A stretch of DNA of 64,000 nucleotides. Source: Rosellinia necatrix (Eukaryota > Ascomycota > Sordariomycetes > Xylariales > Xylariaceae). How positions within the stretch are numbered: position 1 is the first letter of the stretch; each line of letters opens with the position of its first letter. Where the stretch lies: positions 372,001 through 436,000 of the forward strand of contig JAGYVD010000004.1 of assembly GCA_021209875.1 (NCBI GenBank), written 5' to 3'. The notes beneath the pieces are model-generated. The model saw only the letters and a list, made by a program, of their open reading frames with translations. It was not told the DNA's origin and searched no databases. This document shows, one piece after another, positions 20,407 through 32,962 of this stretch. Position numbers and translations under genes: made by a program.

Positions 20407-21656
20407 GCAACGCCTTCCAGACCTACTCAGACAGTACACGTATTGATGCCAAGTGGGTTGAGTACGGGTTCTCGAATGTTCAACCTCCGAAGCGCACGCA
20501 CCTCCTATTAAAACTGTTTATATTTGGACCCGCGTCCTCAGAAATAATTTTTCCGCATCAGATTTCTTGGAAAATATCATTAGGCTCGCCCATCTCCCAA
20601 GTCGGGTATACAGGATCAATATAATTCACACCCAGTCAGGCTTGTCGAAAGGTTAGCTCCCTTCTTACAAGCCGGCTGGAAATTATTGGCTGCCACTTCG
20701 AAAAAGCACCTCGTTTCGATCAACAGTAAGCAACACTTGGAGAGCATGCAAAGCACTGAGCTCTTAAACGACCTGAGTATTGTCCATTCGACGATTCTCA
20801 AAAATCTCACGACGTATTCTATAGCTATAGCACCGAACATCTGATGAAATTGCCAATCACAGAAAGTTACAACAATCCTTGGCGGACTAGTTGTTTTCGG
20901 ATGGTGGACGGGAAGGGGAGAGGAATGGAGGCGGGGGGGGAGGAGGTGTCTGGGTCGATGCTAAAGGGGCCGAGATATTCGGATAGCGGTATATCTATGA
21001 TCCCCTGTTCGATGTCACCGGGTTGGTTAAAGCTACACTTGTAGTAACGGTTGCGTCGGCAATACTTTGGTCTCTCTTACAATTTATGATCATCTATATA
21101 GTCGGTCTCTGATATCGCGATCAATCGCTCTCCTGTTGGGGGTGGGGGCCTCGAGCGAGATCCTCTCGTAGACATAGGGATAGAAGGGGGCCCGGAGCGG
21201 TACGACGTTAAAACTAAAACGACGGTTGCTTCGAGGAGCAGGTTTCACTTATTTTGCTGGAATCATTCCCGCCTCTGAGAGATTGGCGAAGCAGTCATCC
21301 GCGCCTCGAAGAAGTCTAATGACTGAAAAATGGACGGGTGTACGATACGACACGACATTCTAGAACGAACGAGACCTCGAGAGGCGAGTTATCTGCGTTT
21401 ATGCCAATAATTAAACTCATGCGATGTTAGGAGAGGATACCAAACAGGCAGATGTTGCATTGACGCACGAGTAAAGATGCTATTTCGCTATATGTGTTCT
21501 GCATCGAGGGAGATAAATCTACCTAATGGCTGAGATATACTAAGTTTTCCGATCGCTACCGTAGTATATATATATATATATAGTAGGATTCGACGTCTAT
21601 GCGAGATCGCATATGTAGACATAGGGCGCGCCGTGCGTATAGCCTAAAGAAATCGA
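20407..21656. other. Intergenic stretch after HET gene 2
   Basis: About 1.25 kb with no convincing coding signal. A short TA run lies near 21566-21582. Confidence 0.45.
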
Positions 21657-22565
21657 TCACATCCACCAGGATATGAGCTGCCAGAGCGCCAGGGGCGACG
21701 TCACCAACCCGATGGTCAGCGCCCAGTCGACGAGGTCGTCGCGCAGTTTGTGTCGTCTCGTGTCCTCGAGGTGATAGTGGTACCGCGCCACGATCTCGCT
21801 CAGCTCCTTCTCCCGCCACATGGCGCTCTGCTGCAGCGCCGATATCGCCTGTTGCATGCGTTTCACTTCCCGGTAGAGCCTCCCATCGTTGACCTCGAAC
21901 GCCGCTGCGTCCTGGGGTGTGGGGCCGGCCGTCTGCTGGATATCAGCAGATGCCGTCGCCTCGGGGCTCTTGGTTGGCGTCGCGGGCTTTCTGCCCTTCT
22001 CCTTCAGCGCGTCGATGGCGTCCCGGATCGCGGTGTTTCCCGCGGCGAGTTGGCGTGATTGGTTTGTTGGGTTATCGGGCTCGTCTTCCGAGTGGAGGAA
22101 GCACCCTTGGTCGAATAATGACCAATGCTTTCGGTCATATAATGGCCCATGGTTACGAACACCATTGATCCTCGGGTCTGGACTCTGGGGGTCGCTCAAG
22201 TCTCCTGATTGTTGGCTGTTTCTGAATATCCGTTGCGACTTGGATATGGCCTGAGATGAACCGGTAGATGATTGTCGGTCGTTCCGCTCTGGGCTTTTGT
22301 TCTGCGACGCGGTACTTTGGTGTCTGGACCCTGATTCGGTCTCCCCGGATGACACTATCTTGTATTTAAATCCGAGATACTGGCTCACAAGACATTGGTT
22401 AGAAATACTGAGGAATCCGTGGGAAGAGTAGAGAGAAGATTGATGGTTTACCTTGACTGCCGGAGTCATAGGCTGCAGAGTCGTAGGCTGGGGACTTATA
22501 AAATCTAAGAAAGTGCTGACAGAGCCAACACCTCTTATACTCGGTCGAAACGTTGTAATTAACAT
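21657..22565 (-). CDS. Hypothetical protein with coiled coil and C-terminal hydrophobic anchor
   Basis: No family was recognised. The open frame codes for up to 302 aa. The N-terminal two thirds are Ser/Gln/Asn-rich and probably disordered. Residues about 225-275 form a charged heptad-like region (LYREVKRMQQAISALQQSA, EKELSEIVARYHYHLEDTRR). The protein ends in a hydrophobic segment LTIGLVTSPLALWQLISWWM at the very C-terminus, a layout typical of tail-anchored membrane proteins. A 72-nt stop-free segment (22380-22451, GTAAAC to CCAG with an internal CTAAC) could be an intron; without it the protein is 278 aa. The true start could also be the Met at 22469. The coiled-coil and tail part is the most reliable. 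Confidence 0.55.
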   Translation of the reverse strand: MLITTFRPSIRGVGSVSTFLDFISPQPTTLQPMTPAVKVNHQSSLYSSHGFLSISNQCLVSQYLGFKYKIVSSGETESGSRHQSTASQNKSPERNDRQSSTGSSQAISKSQRIFRNSQQSGDLSDPQSPDPRINGVRNHGPLYDRKHWSLFDQGCFLHSEDEPDNPTNQSRQLAAGNTAIRDAIDALKEKGRKPATPTKSPEATASADIQQTAGPTPQDAAAFEVNDGRLYREVKRMQQAISALQQSAMWREKELSEIVARYHYHLEDTRRHKLRDDLVDWALTIGLVTSPLALWQLISWWM

Positions 22566-23239
22566 GATGGATAGATATTATTACGATGCGGGTATTTTGG
22601 AGTGAGGCGGTATACGGAAGCGATGATCGTGTCGTGTCGGGGTTCGATGGCTATGTAAATGATGAAAGGAGACCAAGGAGCTTGTTCGAGTTTCAAAATT
22701 GAAAATTGTATGCTTTGAAAGGTATTTATCTGGGGGAAAAACAAAAATTCCCTTCCTGTCTTGTAGAGGGAATTCAGCGGTAACCATCGAAGCGGTCTGG
22801 GAGAAGGCACGAAGCTAACAGTAAAGTTATTTGAGGATGTTTCTATCAGACTTTTTTGAGAGCGTCTTTTATTAGAGTTTACCATGCAGTCGGACTAATC
22901 CTAACTGAACTCAACGGTAGAACTCAACGGTACCTATATAGTAGGTAATACGGTTGGGACAGCCCTATCAGCGGAGGCCATAGGTAATTAGAGCATTCTG
23001 AGTGGACTTCGCAGAACATTTCAAGAACCACAGCCCCTGATGGTTTAGAGGCAACCCTTATAGATACGTAAAAACAGGGTATCAGCTCACCAGAGCTCTA
23101 TTGGCACCGGGAATGGCTGCTGGGTTCTGGGTAGTAATAGGCTGACGTCCTATCAATATTTTGAATATGATGACGCTCCAGCCGAAGCTGGATTTTTTTC
23201 ATGCCACCGAAGCAGATAAATGATCGGGCGTTTAGAGGC
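22566..23239. other. Intergenic stretch
   Basis: About 670 bases; presumed promoter of the leftward hypothetical gene and 3' flank of the tri-snRNP gene. Nothing else recognised. Confidence 0.45.
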
Positions 23240-24153
23240 CTACCGTCCCGGACTTAGGGGTCGGTTGAACCCGCCAACACGGTTCATGTACTGACGATAT
23301 TCGGTTTTCTTGGCCTTGTAGACGGCCCCTGTATTGTTCCCGGCCACTTTTTGGCCCTTTGTAGTACCAAAGCCACCAAATCCCATCATGGCTTGCATAG
23401 CACTCATCTCATCGTCTTCTTCCACGGCGAGACTGTCATCCTCGTCCATGGGATCGTCTCCACCATCGCTTCCACGGGGCTGGCCCCTATCCTGCAGTTC
23501 CCCATCTCCCAGGCTGGCCTGCTTGCCCTTTTTCTTGCCCGAGCGGCGCTTGCGAGATGGAACCTCGTCGTCCAGATCACCCCTGGCTGACGAGTGCCCC
23601 GAGTCTCTGTCCGGATGTTTCGATCGTGTCGGGAGGGGTGAATTTGGATCGTGGGCGGCGCGCCCTGTCTTCGCGGGTGGACTTCGCTGTGGCGATATAG
23701 AACGGCGGGCGTCACCGCGCCGAGCCGGGCCTTAGTCAAGTCAGTATGAATGCTATCCGGGTCGAGAGGGAGCGACGTACCTTTTGGTATTGTATGTTCC
23801 TCGCGGTTGTCTTCGCGCCGGCGCCCATCCCTCCCCATCTCTTTTTCCTTCTCCCTCCCGTCTATCTTGTCCCGCGCGCCGTCGTAGCCTCGCCGCTTGT
23901 CTCTGCCGTAGTCTCGGTCCCTGTCTCTGCGGTCACGAGAGCGCGAGCGATGGCGCTCGCGTCGTTCGCCTATCGGTGATCGCGATCTGGACCGTTGTCG
24001 GCGGTCCTGGCTACGGGGCTGCTCGTCTCGGAATCGATCTCGGTTATCTCTCCGGTCTCGTGTGTTTCCGCCGTAGTTGTTGCGACGCTCGGATTCCTCC
24101 CACATTGCCCTGCTATCTGGGCGGTTTCGGCCGCGGCGAGGATGGTCTGCCAT
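23240..24153 (-). CDS. U4/U6.U5 tri-snRNP-associated 27 kDa protein (SNRNP27 family)
   Basis: A spliceosome protein of the SNRNP27/27K family, which enters with the U4/U6.U5 tri-snRNP and acts in activation of the spliceosome. Exons 24153-23781 and 23730-23240 give 287 aa, joined over a 50-nt intron (GTACGT to CTAAG). Residues 1-125 are Arg/Ser/Asp-rich with RS-like repeats (DRRQRSRSRSPIGERRERHR), as in splicing factors. The second exon read in the spliced frame gives RRSISPQRSPPAK and DEVPSRKRRSGKKKGK. The conserved C-terminal domain is MSAMQAMMGFGGFGTTKGQK, then YRQYMNRVGGFNRPL. The un-spliced longer frame beginning at 24342 loses the conserved end and was rejected. Confidence 0.9.
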
Positions 24154-24740
24154 GGCGGAAGTGTCGTCTATTGTCACACTAAGAAGAGAATAGGCGCCGG
24201 CTGTGAATAGTAAGGATGTATAAGTGTCGCTATGCAGTGGAAGATGGCAAATCGGCGGAAGAAGGTGATGCTTGCAGGGATATGGCAAGCCGATATTGGA
24301 GTCCAAATGGAAGTTATACAAGTGCCTACCTACAGCATCCACCTACGCTACGAGTACCTACCTAGTAGTAGTAGTGATATTGACGTCTAAAGAGTACCTA
24401 CCTAGATACTTAGTGTACATCCCTCCTTGCTTATTTAAGTGGGGCTGTGAGCTGTATCCATTTTAAAGCAAGGGTTCAATGGGCATGTCCACTAGACTTA
24501 TTTGGGTAACTACCTCCAGCGTGACAATATCCGGGTAGGCGCTGTCGCAAAGGAGAGGGTCTCAAAATCTCCCCATGGTCGCGACGTCCGTGATAATCAT
24601 CTCTCCAAAGCACACATGTCAAGCCCATTCAGAAAGTATTATATAGAATTATTTCAAGGCGATCAGGTATCTCTACGAAGTTCTAGTGTAAAAACACGGC
24701 TTGAGTATGTCCATCAGCTTCTAGCCCCGTAAGCGTAGCA
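24154..24740. other. Intergenic stretch between tri-snRNP gene and DUF3433 gene
   Basis: About 590 bases. It contains one copy of a dispersed motif (24361-24390, AGT repeats followed by TATTGACGTCTAA) and ACCTACCTAG words. No gene. Confidence 0.5.
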
Positions 24741-27700
24741 TCATAGCAGCCCCTCACGTCTAGTTCCCTGCTTCCATTCCTGTTCCTCCTCATCAACGAC
24801 AAAAATCCCAAACTGGCTGACCCCAGCCTCATTCTCCCCGCCCGCGAGCCTTCCCTCCTCGTCCGGCAGGTTGCCCCACCCCATCCAAAACCGCGCCCCG
24901 CGGCCTCCTCCTCCTCCTCCTCCCAGCGCCGCGATTACATCCTCGGGCGATCGCGCTCCGCCGGCGTCTGGGGATAGGCGAGCGAGGAGATTCCCCCCGG
25001 CCGCCAGCGCCGCGGCGGATGCGATGGTCGTGGGGCTGCGCGGCAGCACGTCGGTGCCGGGGCTCCCGGCCCACCCGGCGACGGAGAGCACGAGCGCGGC
25101 GGCCAGCAGGGCGACCAGGGCGTGCGTCGACGCCGCGTCCTGGACCACGCGGCGACGCCGGCCCGCGGCGGCGGCGGCGGTGGTGGTGGCGGTGGCATCG
25201 TAGCGGGGCTCGGCGTCATTGGCGGCACCGCCGCCGCTGCCGGGTCGCCCGACGGTCGAGTTCGTCTCGTTCGCCGGAGCGAGCGCCTGCGCGAGCGTCT
25301 GCGCCTGCATGAGGCCATGCTGCTGCCTGATCGCGGCCACGACGCCGGCGCTCGCCGACGGGTCGCCCAGGGCCGACGGCGGCACGGCCCAGGCGGAGGT
25401 GACGAGCGCAGCGAAGAAGGGGTCCAGGAGCTGCGGGCTGACATCGACGTTGGCGAGCTTGCCATAGCCGTCGGCCTTGAGGTTTCTGAGCTCCGTCTGC
25501 TCTCCGTTGTTGATGGTTGTGTTTCGTGCCGACCCGTCTAGGCGCTGCGGTGGGTTCTGGACATCGATGTCGAGGTCGCCCCCGATGAAGGTCGTGTTGA
25601 CGTCGACGGCCTCGAAGGTGATATTGCAGGCTAGAGCCTCGATGTGCTGTATAATCGGCGTCGCGCTGTAGTCAATCTTGCCCCAGAGGTAGAGCAGGTC
25701 GCTGTATGACCAAAAGGCGTAATGGGTTTGGCCGAAATAAGTCGCGTTGGAAGTAGTCCCGAATACAAACGTGTACTCCTCGACTAGCGCCTGGAGGGGG
25801 TTCTGGTATCCTGATGACGTGGTGTAATTTAATGTGACGTTTGCATGGATTGATTCATATGAATGGCAATCCATTCGTCCGTGTACAGCGGGGATCACGG
25901 TTGATATGGAAACGGTTGATGTATTGAAATTAGCATCGAATTCTGGCAAATTGGAAACTGGTAGGAACTGTGGGAAGGCTAGGTCGTTGAATGTAAAGCG
26001 AGGGAAAGAAAGGTTACTTTCAAGGATTAAAGAAGCGTAAATGGCAGAGTTGTCATAAGGAGGGCCACCATCCACAGTTCTGAATCCAGACACGCGAAAG
26101 GATTGATTGGCTTGGAGCAGAATAGTTGTCTCTCTTGGTAGTGATAGTTCTTGGAATAGCGATACTGATAAGGTGGTAAATAACGATGCGAGGAGGACGG
26201 CTGTAGTCGTAGCAAGGGCCCAGGGTTTGTTCAACTTGTATTCTTTATACATAGCAACCGGGATGGCCATGTCCAGAAATTCAAGTTGTGGAAAAATATC
26301 TTTTGAGACATATCCCTTAAGGGCTATGTAGGGGGCTAGTGTCCGGACCTATGAAGGACTAGAGTTAGTTATATGTGCTTAGAATCCGCAAATCTTGGAA
26401 GCTTCCATGCTTGATCTTCGCCACCTGTATACAAAACATCCCTCAAGTGGATAATTCGCGGTTCTAGAGCATGACAAGAGGAAGAAGAAAGGGCTTTAGT
26501 GACTGACCTGGAAGTCTAGAGTAGAATATGCTATAGACAGAGCCCCGAAAACAAGCGCCGGCACAGCGGTCCAGGTGTAGCGTATATACTTACTGCTATC
26601 GTCACTGATATCTCCAAGGCCATCTTCGAGATTCGATTTAAGCAATAGTAGCTCTAAAGCAACAACTAAGCTGACCACACATAAACAGAGCGCAGCGCGG
26701 GAAGCAGGGTGAAGAATGATAGGATGATACGTCTTTGAGCTGATCTGGGGAGCGGGGCCTCTCTCCTCTCTCTTCTCCTCATCCCTCGTAGCAACATTAA
26801 TACAAAACCGTGGCCGACAAGAGGAGGTGTCGTAAGCAAACCCTGATACAAATGTGGATGACCCAAGCCATTGAGTAAGATGGTCGTCATCTGCTGCTCC
26901 GGAACAGCGCAAACGGGCCAAGAGATCAGGGCTATCTAAGAAGAGTGAAATTGAACGTAACAAGGTACCCGGACTGTGTGGTAGAAACCCGGTGGTCGGG
27001 ACCAGGAAAAATGCAAATGTGGTAAAAAGGATGCAGGCAATAAGTAATCCAATCATGGACTGGGCTACGATAGGGTGTATAATGAGACGGTTCTCACTAA
27101 TGATAGCAGAGCCCGAGACTGTTTCCGATGCTGGCTGCATTAGGGCCTGTTTAGTGATGATTGCACTGATTTGTCGGTAGTAGACCTCCGCAGTGTGCAG
27201 CAGAACGGCGGGCTCAAAAAGGGTGATGGCTTGCGAAGTTGGCGGAAATGAGGAATCGAGTGCCGTTTGCATGCTAACATCCGCATCCACATCCACAGGG
27301 TTGTCCACTGATATGGTGGTGGAGTGTGAAAAGGCTTGCGGAAACTGGAAAGGCACCTGGACGGCCGCGAACTGTGCCTCCATTATATCCCATGCCGCAA
27401 CGGATTCGAGCCTGCGGCTCGGGCCTCCTTGTGTGGGCATTACGGATTTGACCTGTTGACCATTATGGATAACTTCGATCCTATCCATAGCGTATGTCGG
27501 CACACACAGCAATTGCGTTGACCTGTTAAGAATGCCGGCCAGGGGGTGCACAGGGTGACCAAGTCTGTCTGACACATTTCGAGAGGTATCGGTGTAGTAA
27601 GTTAGATTCCCGAAGAGAACCAGAAGCCGCTTTCCATCGTCGCCTGGAACTGCGTCGCATTGAACTTGCTCAAATCTTCCGAACAACGTAGAGTTGCCCT

Positions 27701-28661
27701 CTCCCCCGGCCACTCCTGGGAGGCCCAGGTGAGTCACCGTACACCCGGGGGAGGAGACGGTGACATTCAAGGAGTTGATCGAATAGTGTCGATTTAGGGG
27801 TTGGGCTGCTACTAAAGTCAGCCCGACGGCGTCACATTGAAGCGAGCTCTTCAGCCCATCAGTAGTAACTCGTGTCTCTGATACGGTCTTGGGTAGGTCT
27901 GTCCGCACAGACTGAAAGGCATATTCACTAGATATGCCTTCTGGCAACGTCAGTGTGTGGGATGCTAACCCCGTCATAACGTACCACGCAAGGTTGCCTG
28001 TCGTATTCAGTCTGGTGTTGTCGTCGATAAATTCGGTTTCAAGCAGCATAGGGTAAGAATCCCGGGCGACATCTGTCAGCCGAAGAGAGATGAGGCCGCT
28101 GGAGAGAACGATCAGGACCTTGATGAAAACCGACACCACAAGAGCGATAAATACGACGAAATCCCTGTTGCGGAACGAGCTGACGATGGTAAATACGGAG
28201 AATTGCGAGATGTAATCTAGTAGCAATGTGCGAGAAGCAGGAACGGCATGCTTCGATCGGCGGTTCCGCCATAGTCGAATCCACGGAGCGGCTAACTTGC
28301 TCTGATATTCAATGCGGGACCAGACCGCGGCCACGACTGTGAGGAAGACTGTCGGCCCATAGGTCCATAGGTAGTGCTCCGTAGGCGTGCCGGTGGCTAT
28401 TCCGTTGTTTTTAGACGAGACAGCAAGAAGACTTGCGATCCCGACGACGATGAGCACAAAAACGAGGACGAAGCCAAGGAGAACGGTTCGTCGCAGATAA
28501 AAGGGTCTCCAAGGTAACAATGTCTTGTCTGAATCCGCAGCCGGCGCGTCAAAGGCCCGAGGGGTCAAGAGATCCGACTGTAGGTCCTCGGAGTCAACAG
28601 ATTGATATTGGTACTGGTGGTAGCCGACAGGAAGCAGGGCCGTTTGGTTTGGTGCTGCCAT
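24741..28661 (-). CDS. DUF3433 multi-span membrane protein
   Basis: A large fungal membrane protein of the DUF3433 family, of unknown function. Exons 28661-26508 and 26348-24741 give 1253 aa, normal for the family; the 159-nt intron (GTCAGT to CATAG) joins STLDFQ to VRTLAPYIALKG, a junction typical of DUF3433 proteins. Transmembrane segments are evident at residues 59-81, near RDFVVFIALVVSVFIKVLIV, at MIGLLIACILFTTFAFFLVP, at AALCLCVVSLVVALELLLL, and in the second half at ALATTTAVLLASLFTTL and ALVALLAAALVLSVAGWAG. Long Asn-glycosylation-rich loops lie between them. The start at 28661 is preferred over 28730, which would add a repeat-coded IVAIVAIVAIV leader. The last 200 residues are Ala/Gly-rich and coded by very GC-rich DNA. 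Confidence 0.87.
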
Positions 28662-29453
28662 TCTCGCTCTTGTCACTATTGCCACTATTGCCACTATGGC
28701 CACTATTGCCTCTATTACTGTTAGACACACGGAAGGACAGAGACTTCAACATGATGCCACTTCGAACGAGTCTACTTCAATATCAAGACCATGTTTGAGG
28801 TGGCAATGGGTCCAACATATATGATGAAAATGAAAATGCCCCTAGACTGTGCCACTTTGACGTTTAAAGCTGATATTGATATGTATGTACTTCGTAGTCC
28901 TGCGTGGCTCCCTCTGCGATGTAACCGCAGCAGCGTTGAGAGTTTCTCGTAGAGTATGGGCCATCGCCCGGGTTGTTCGGTCCAATAACGGCCACGTAGG
29001 ACTATTGCATCGGGAATCTCTTCTTTTCAGTGGTGGGCGACAGCCTAGTCTCATTCTTCAAGATCCAATGAGGAGTCCGAGTGGGCGGAAGTGCGTGAGC
29101 TTATGGTAGCACACCACTAATTCCCCAGGTAGCTCATTCCTCAGATAGTGGTGGCGGAGGCGATCTCCGGGAAGGGGGAAGGGGTGACTCTAAATATACC
29201 TAGGTAGAGTTGGGTACTTCAGGTTTCAGGTTTACTTTAAATCTAACTAATCGATAATAGCTAGCTTGCTCACTAACTACCTAGGTACACCTGCCCCACA
29301 ATAACATTTACCATTGACCAGGACACACTAACTATCAGCAATCCGAAACTGTGTTCAGATCATCTGGATATCACAACCTGATCTTGCATTTTTCTACGCT
29401 ATACCCTCTACCTGTGGCGAAGGACTGGCCTCGTCCTTTGATTCGATGCTGCC
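28662..29453. promoter_or_regulatory. Divergent intergenic region DUF3433 / glucosidase I
   Basis: About 790 bases with promoters on both sides. Imperfect CCACTATTG repeats sit at 28672-28715 next to the DUF3433 start. Two TACCTAGGTA palindromes lie at 29197-29206 and 29278-29287. No gene recognised. Confidence 0.5.
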
Positions 29454-32084
29454 ATGGGGCTGCTAAGCCAATTGACAGCTTGGCTGTCCCTCTCCGCCCT
29501 CGCCTTCGCAGCGACCGGCAATGACGAAGACGCCCTTCACAACGAAATCGGCCGCTTGAACAACCAGAGTCTGCTATGGGGCCCTTACCGGCCCAACCTC
29601 TACTTTGGCGTCCGCCCGCGGGTCCCGAACGGCATAGCAGCCGCTCTATCATGGGTAAAGGTTGATAATTACGTCGATGTGCAAGGCAGTGAGTAACCCT
29701 CTGTCGGCCTTCATCGCGTGGAGACAAGGAAACGAACATAGAGAGAGGGAGGAGAGGAGGGAGGAGAGGGAGGAAAGGGGAACAGATCTCTGCTAACTCT
29801 GTCGGGTACAGATGTACGATATACCTGCGAGCAGAACGAGGACATGGCCGGCTATGGCTGGGAAGAGTATGACACCCGGACGGGTGGCATTCAGACCATC
29901 CATGACGCCAAGAACCAGATCGACCTGACTACCACCTTTGTCAAAATTCCCGGGGGCGCGCATGGAGGAAGCTGGGCCGCAAGAATCAAGGGCGAGCCTC
30001 GTGAGGATGCTCCGGAAGATCTCAAGACCACCGTCATCTTCTACCTCGCTGCCGAGGGCCTGGACGAGACCATTGACATTGCGCAAGGCACCCCGACCGG
30101 CTTCGAGGAGGATGTCGCTTTCTCGGGTACATCTAAACACTTGGGCGGGTACAAATTCGTGGTCACCAAGGGGAAAGGAGCCCACCCGACCAGCGAGCAT
30201 CCTGCGTCGGCGCAGAGGGACCTAGAGAAGACGGTGGTGCACTCAGACACCGTGCCCCGCCATCACCTTTGGCAGGCCAAAAAGCTCTTCTTCCAGGCGC
30301 TTCAGGCTGGTGTCAACGAAATCATTAAGGAGTATGGTCCAGATTCGGCTCCACCCCCGTGGCAGGTGTATCAGTTGCCGAATACCGCAAAGTCTGGGAA
30401 CATACAAATCGTCCAGAAAGTATTTGAGGGCCCATTTGAATTTGACGTGCTATTTTCTAGCGAGTCCGCCGGCAAAGACGTCACAAGTGAGGATCTATCC
30501 CGGGAGATCAAGACGACTACAGAATCATTCAACGACCGGTTCAAGGAGATCTTCGCCCCGAAGGCCCCATTCAACGTAGAAAAATACGAAAAGTTCGGAA
30601 AGAGCATGCTGTCGAACCTGGCAGGGGGCATTGGCTATTTCTACGGACAGCACCTCGTCGACCGATCGGATGCCCCCGAATACGAAGAGGAAAACGAAGG
30701 CTTTTGGGAAGGTACGGCGGAAGCCCGTGGCCGCAAGCAGGAACAGCCCGAGGGCCCATATGAATTATTCTCGAGCATTCCATCCCGGCCATTCTTTCCC
30801 CGTGGGTTCCTTTGGGATGAAGGATTCCATCTAATTCCTATTATCGATTGGGACACGGACCTCGCGCTAGAAATAGTGAAGAGCTGGTACAATCTGATGG
30901 ACGAAGATGGCTGGATTGCGCGGGAGCAAATTCTTGGCGACGAGGCCCGAAGCAAAGTGCCCGAGGAGTTTCAAGTCCAGTACCCGCACTACGCCAACCC
31001 CCCTACGCTATACCTAATCCTCGAAGCTTTCTTGGATAAGCTTCAAAAGTCAAACGGCAGCCGGGAAGCCGGAAAGGAGCGGCTCTCCACCGGTGATTTC
31101 CTTCAGACGAGTCATATCGACAACCCCGAACTGGGGTTGGAGTACCTTCGAAACTTGTACCCGCTTCTTCGACGCCAGTATTTATGGTTCAAAAAGACCC
31201 AATTTGGCGATGTCAAGGAATACGATCGAGAGGCGTACTCGACCAAGGAAGCTTATCGATGGCGTGGCCGATCTGTTCAGCATTGCTTGACAAGTGGTCT
31301 GGATGATTACCCCCGACCTCAGCCGCCTCATCCTGGCGAACTTCACGTGGACCTTATGTCCTGGATGGGCATGATGACTCGGATCCTGGCCAAGGTTGCC
31401 GACGTAGTTGGGCTACCAGAACACACCGTGGAGTACAACAAGGTGTTGGATGGAATTTCCCATAACCTAGTCGATTTACACTGGTCAGACAAACATAACT
31501 GCTTCTGCGATGCCACTATCGATGACTTTGAAGAACATTCCCTAGTATGCCACAAGGGCTACATTTCATTGTTTCCCTTCTTGCTGGGACTGTTGGGACC
31601 TGAAGACGCCAAGCTTGGCAAGACCCTTGACCTCTTGGGCGACGAAAACGAACTCTTCAGCCCACATGGAATCCGAAGCTTAAGTCAAAAGTCGGTGTTT
31701 TACGGAACGGAGGAAAACTATTGGAGAAGTCCAGTATGGATGAACATCAACTATCTTGCTCTCACGCAACTTCGAGTGAGTCCCACCCTCTCGTTGTTTT
31801 GAATTTTTAGAAATGCCCTAACAGCCATCTAGAATATCGCCCTTCAACCCGGCCCCTATGCGGGAACCGCCAGGGATTTACACAACCGTCTTCGCCGGAA
31901 CCTCGTGGATACGATTTACAAGAGCTGGGAGGAAACGGGGTTTGCATGGGAACAGTATAACCCAGAAACTGGCGCAGGCCAGCGAACGCAGCACTTCACC
32001 GGCTGGACGAGTCTGGTGGTAAAGATGATGGCCATGGGTGAGCTACCTGGTGGTAGCGGCGGCCACATTAGAGATGAGTTGTAA
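29454..32084 (+). CDS. cwh41: ER processing alpha-glucosidase I (mannosyl-oligosaccharide glucosidase, GH63)
   Basis: Glucosidase I removes the outer alpha-1,2-linked glucose from Glc3Man9GlcNAc2 on new glycoproteins in the ER, the first trimming step of N-glycosylation. Exons 29454-29688, 29812-31775 and 31833-32084 give 816 aa. An N-terminal hydrophobic segment (LTAWLSLSALAFAATG) serves as signal or anchor. The N-terminal domain holds LLWGPYRPNLYFGVRPR and YTCEQNEDMAGYGWEEYD. The catalytic (alpha/alpha)6 domain shows PRGFLWDEGFHLIPIIDWD, DGWIAREQILGDEARSKVP, PGELHVDLMSWMGMM and ENYWRSPVWMNINYLAL. The final exon ends with TQHFTGWTSLVVKMMA. Introns are GTGAGT to TACAG (123 nt) and GTGAGT to TCTAG (57 nt). 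Confidence 0.95.
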
Positions 32085-32889
32085 AGTTTCTACTTGCTCG
32101 AGTGATTTGGGTATCCCAAACACCATGTATATATTATAAGGCAAGCACAGCCCATGATAGGATGCGCACTAGATTCAATAGAGCGATGATTTTTCAAAGT
32201 TATTTCACTGGCGTCTCTCATCTCCAACTCCAGATTTTGATGTTTCCAGCATAGTAAAGATTTAACCAGCGGACTCTTCTACGGGAGTGTTTTATTATTC
32301 GTCACAGTAGTCTGTGACTGCTCGCTTGAAGTGGATGTTATTCTGAAGAAACTACTAGTAGCTAACTACCCACTGCCATGTACGATGTTGAGAACCGAGC
32401 TCTAGATGTCCCTTTCGGATACATGCATACGGCGGCTATCTAGTCCGCCCAGTCAGGACCTACAGAGTCTTCGCTTGACTAGACGTAAAAAAAAAAAAAA
32501 GCAAAAACAAAAATCTCTTTCGCGCTGTTGAACGAAGATGCGCCATCCGATCCGATGTATATGTTGAACCGACCCCCCTCCGGGCACGCATGCCATCCAA
32601 ACAAACCCATCCTCGCGACCAAACCCGACCGTCATATATAGTATAGTATAGTGTACTGTATGTATGTAGTTTCCCGACCTCCCTCGAGCCCGTGTTTTTT
32701 TTTTTTTTGTTGAAATAAACAAACCTGTATGCGAGCGACCCTTATCTTTCCCCCCCCCTCCCCTTCTCCCGGAAAGATGTTGAAAACCGCCGTGAACCGA
32801 AGTATGTACAGGCCTTGTTTCCCCCCTTACCCATAACCTGCGCTATATAAAACGCGATTCAGCGGTGATGAGGTAGGTGACAAGCAAAG

Positions 32890-32932
<43 letters not shown>

Positions 32933-32962
32933 TTCTATCTCTATCTTCCCGGCCGCCCCGCT
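32085..32962. other. Convergent intergenic region glucosidase I / PABA synthase
   Basis: About 880 bases of 3' flanking DNA holding an A run (32487-32500), a T run (about 32694-32708) and a CT microsatellite (about 32893-32926). No gene. Confidence 0.55.
32893..32926. repeat. (CT)n microsatellite
   Basis: CT run 3' of the PABA synthase gene. Confidence 0.95.

Noticed and set aside
23404..24342. A 312-codon minus-strand frame covering the RS-rich protein
   Set aside because: It reads through a GTACGT...CTAAG intron and loses the conserved SNRNP27 C-terminal domain; the two-exon model restores it.
28662..28730. Upstream ATG of the DUF3433 gene
   Set aside because: It adds an IVAIVAIV segment coded by a simple repeat; the Met at 28661 gives a normal N-terminus.
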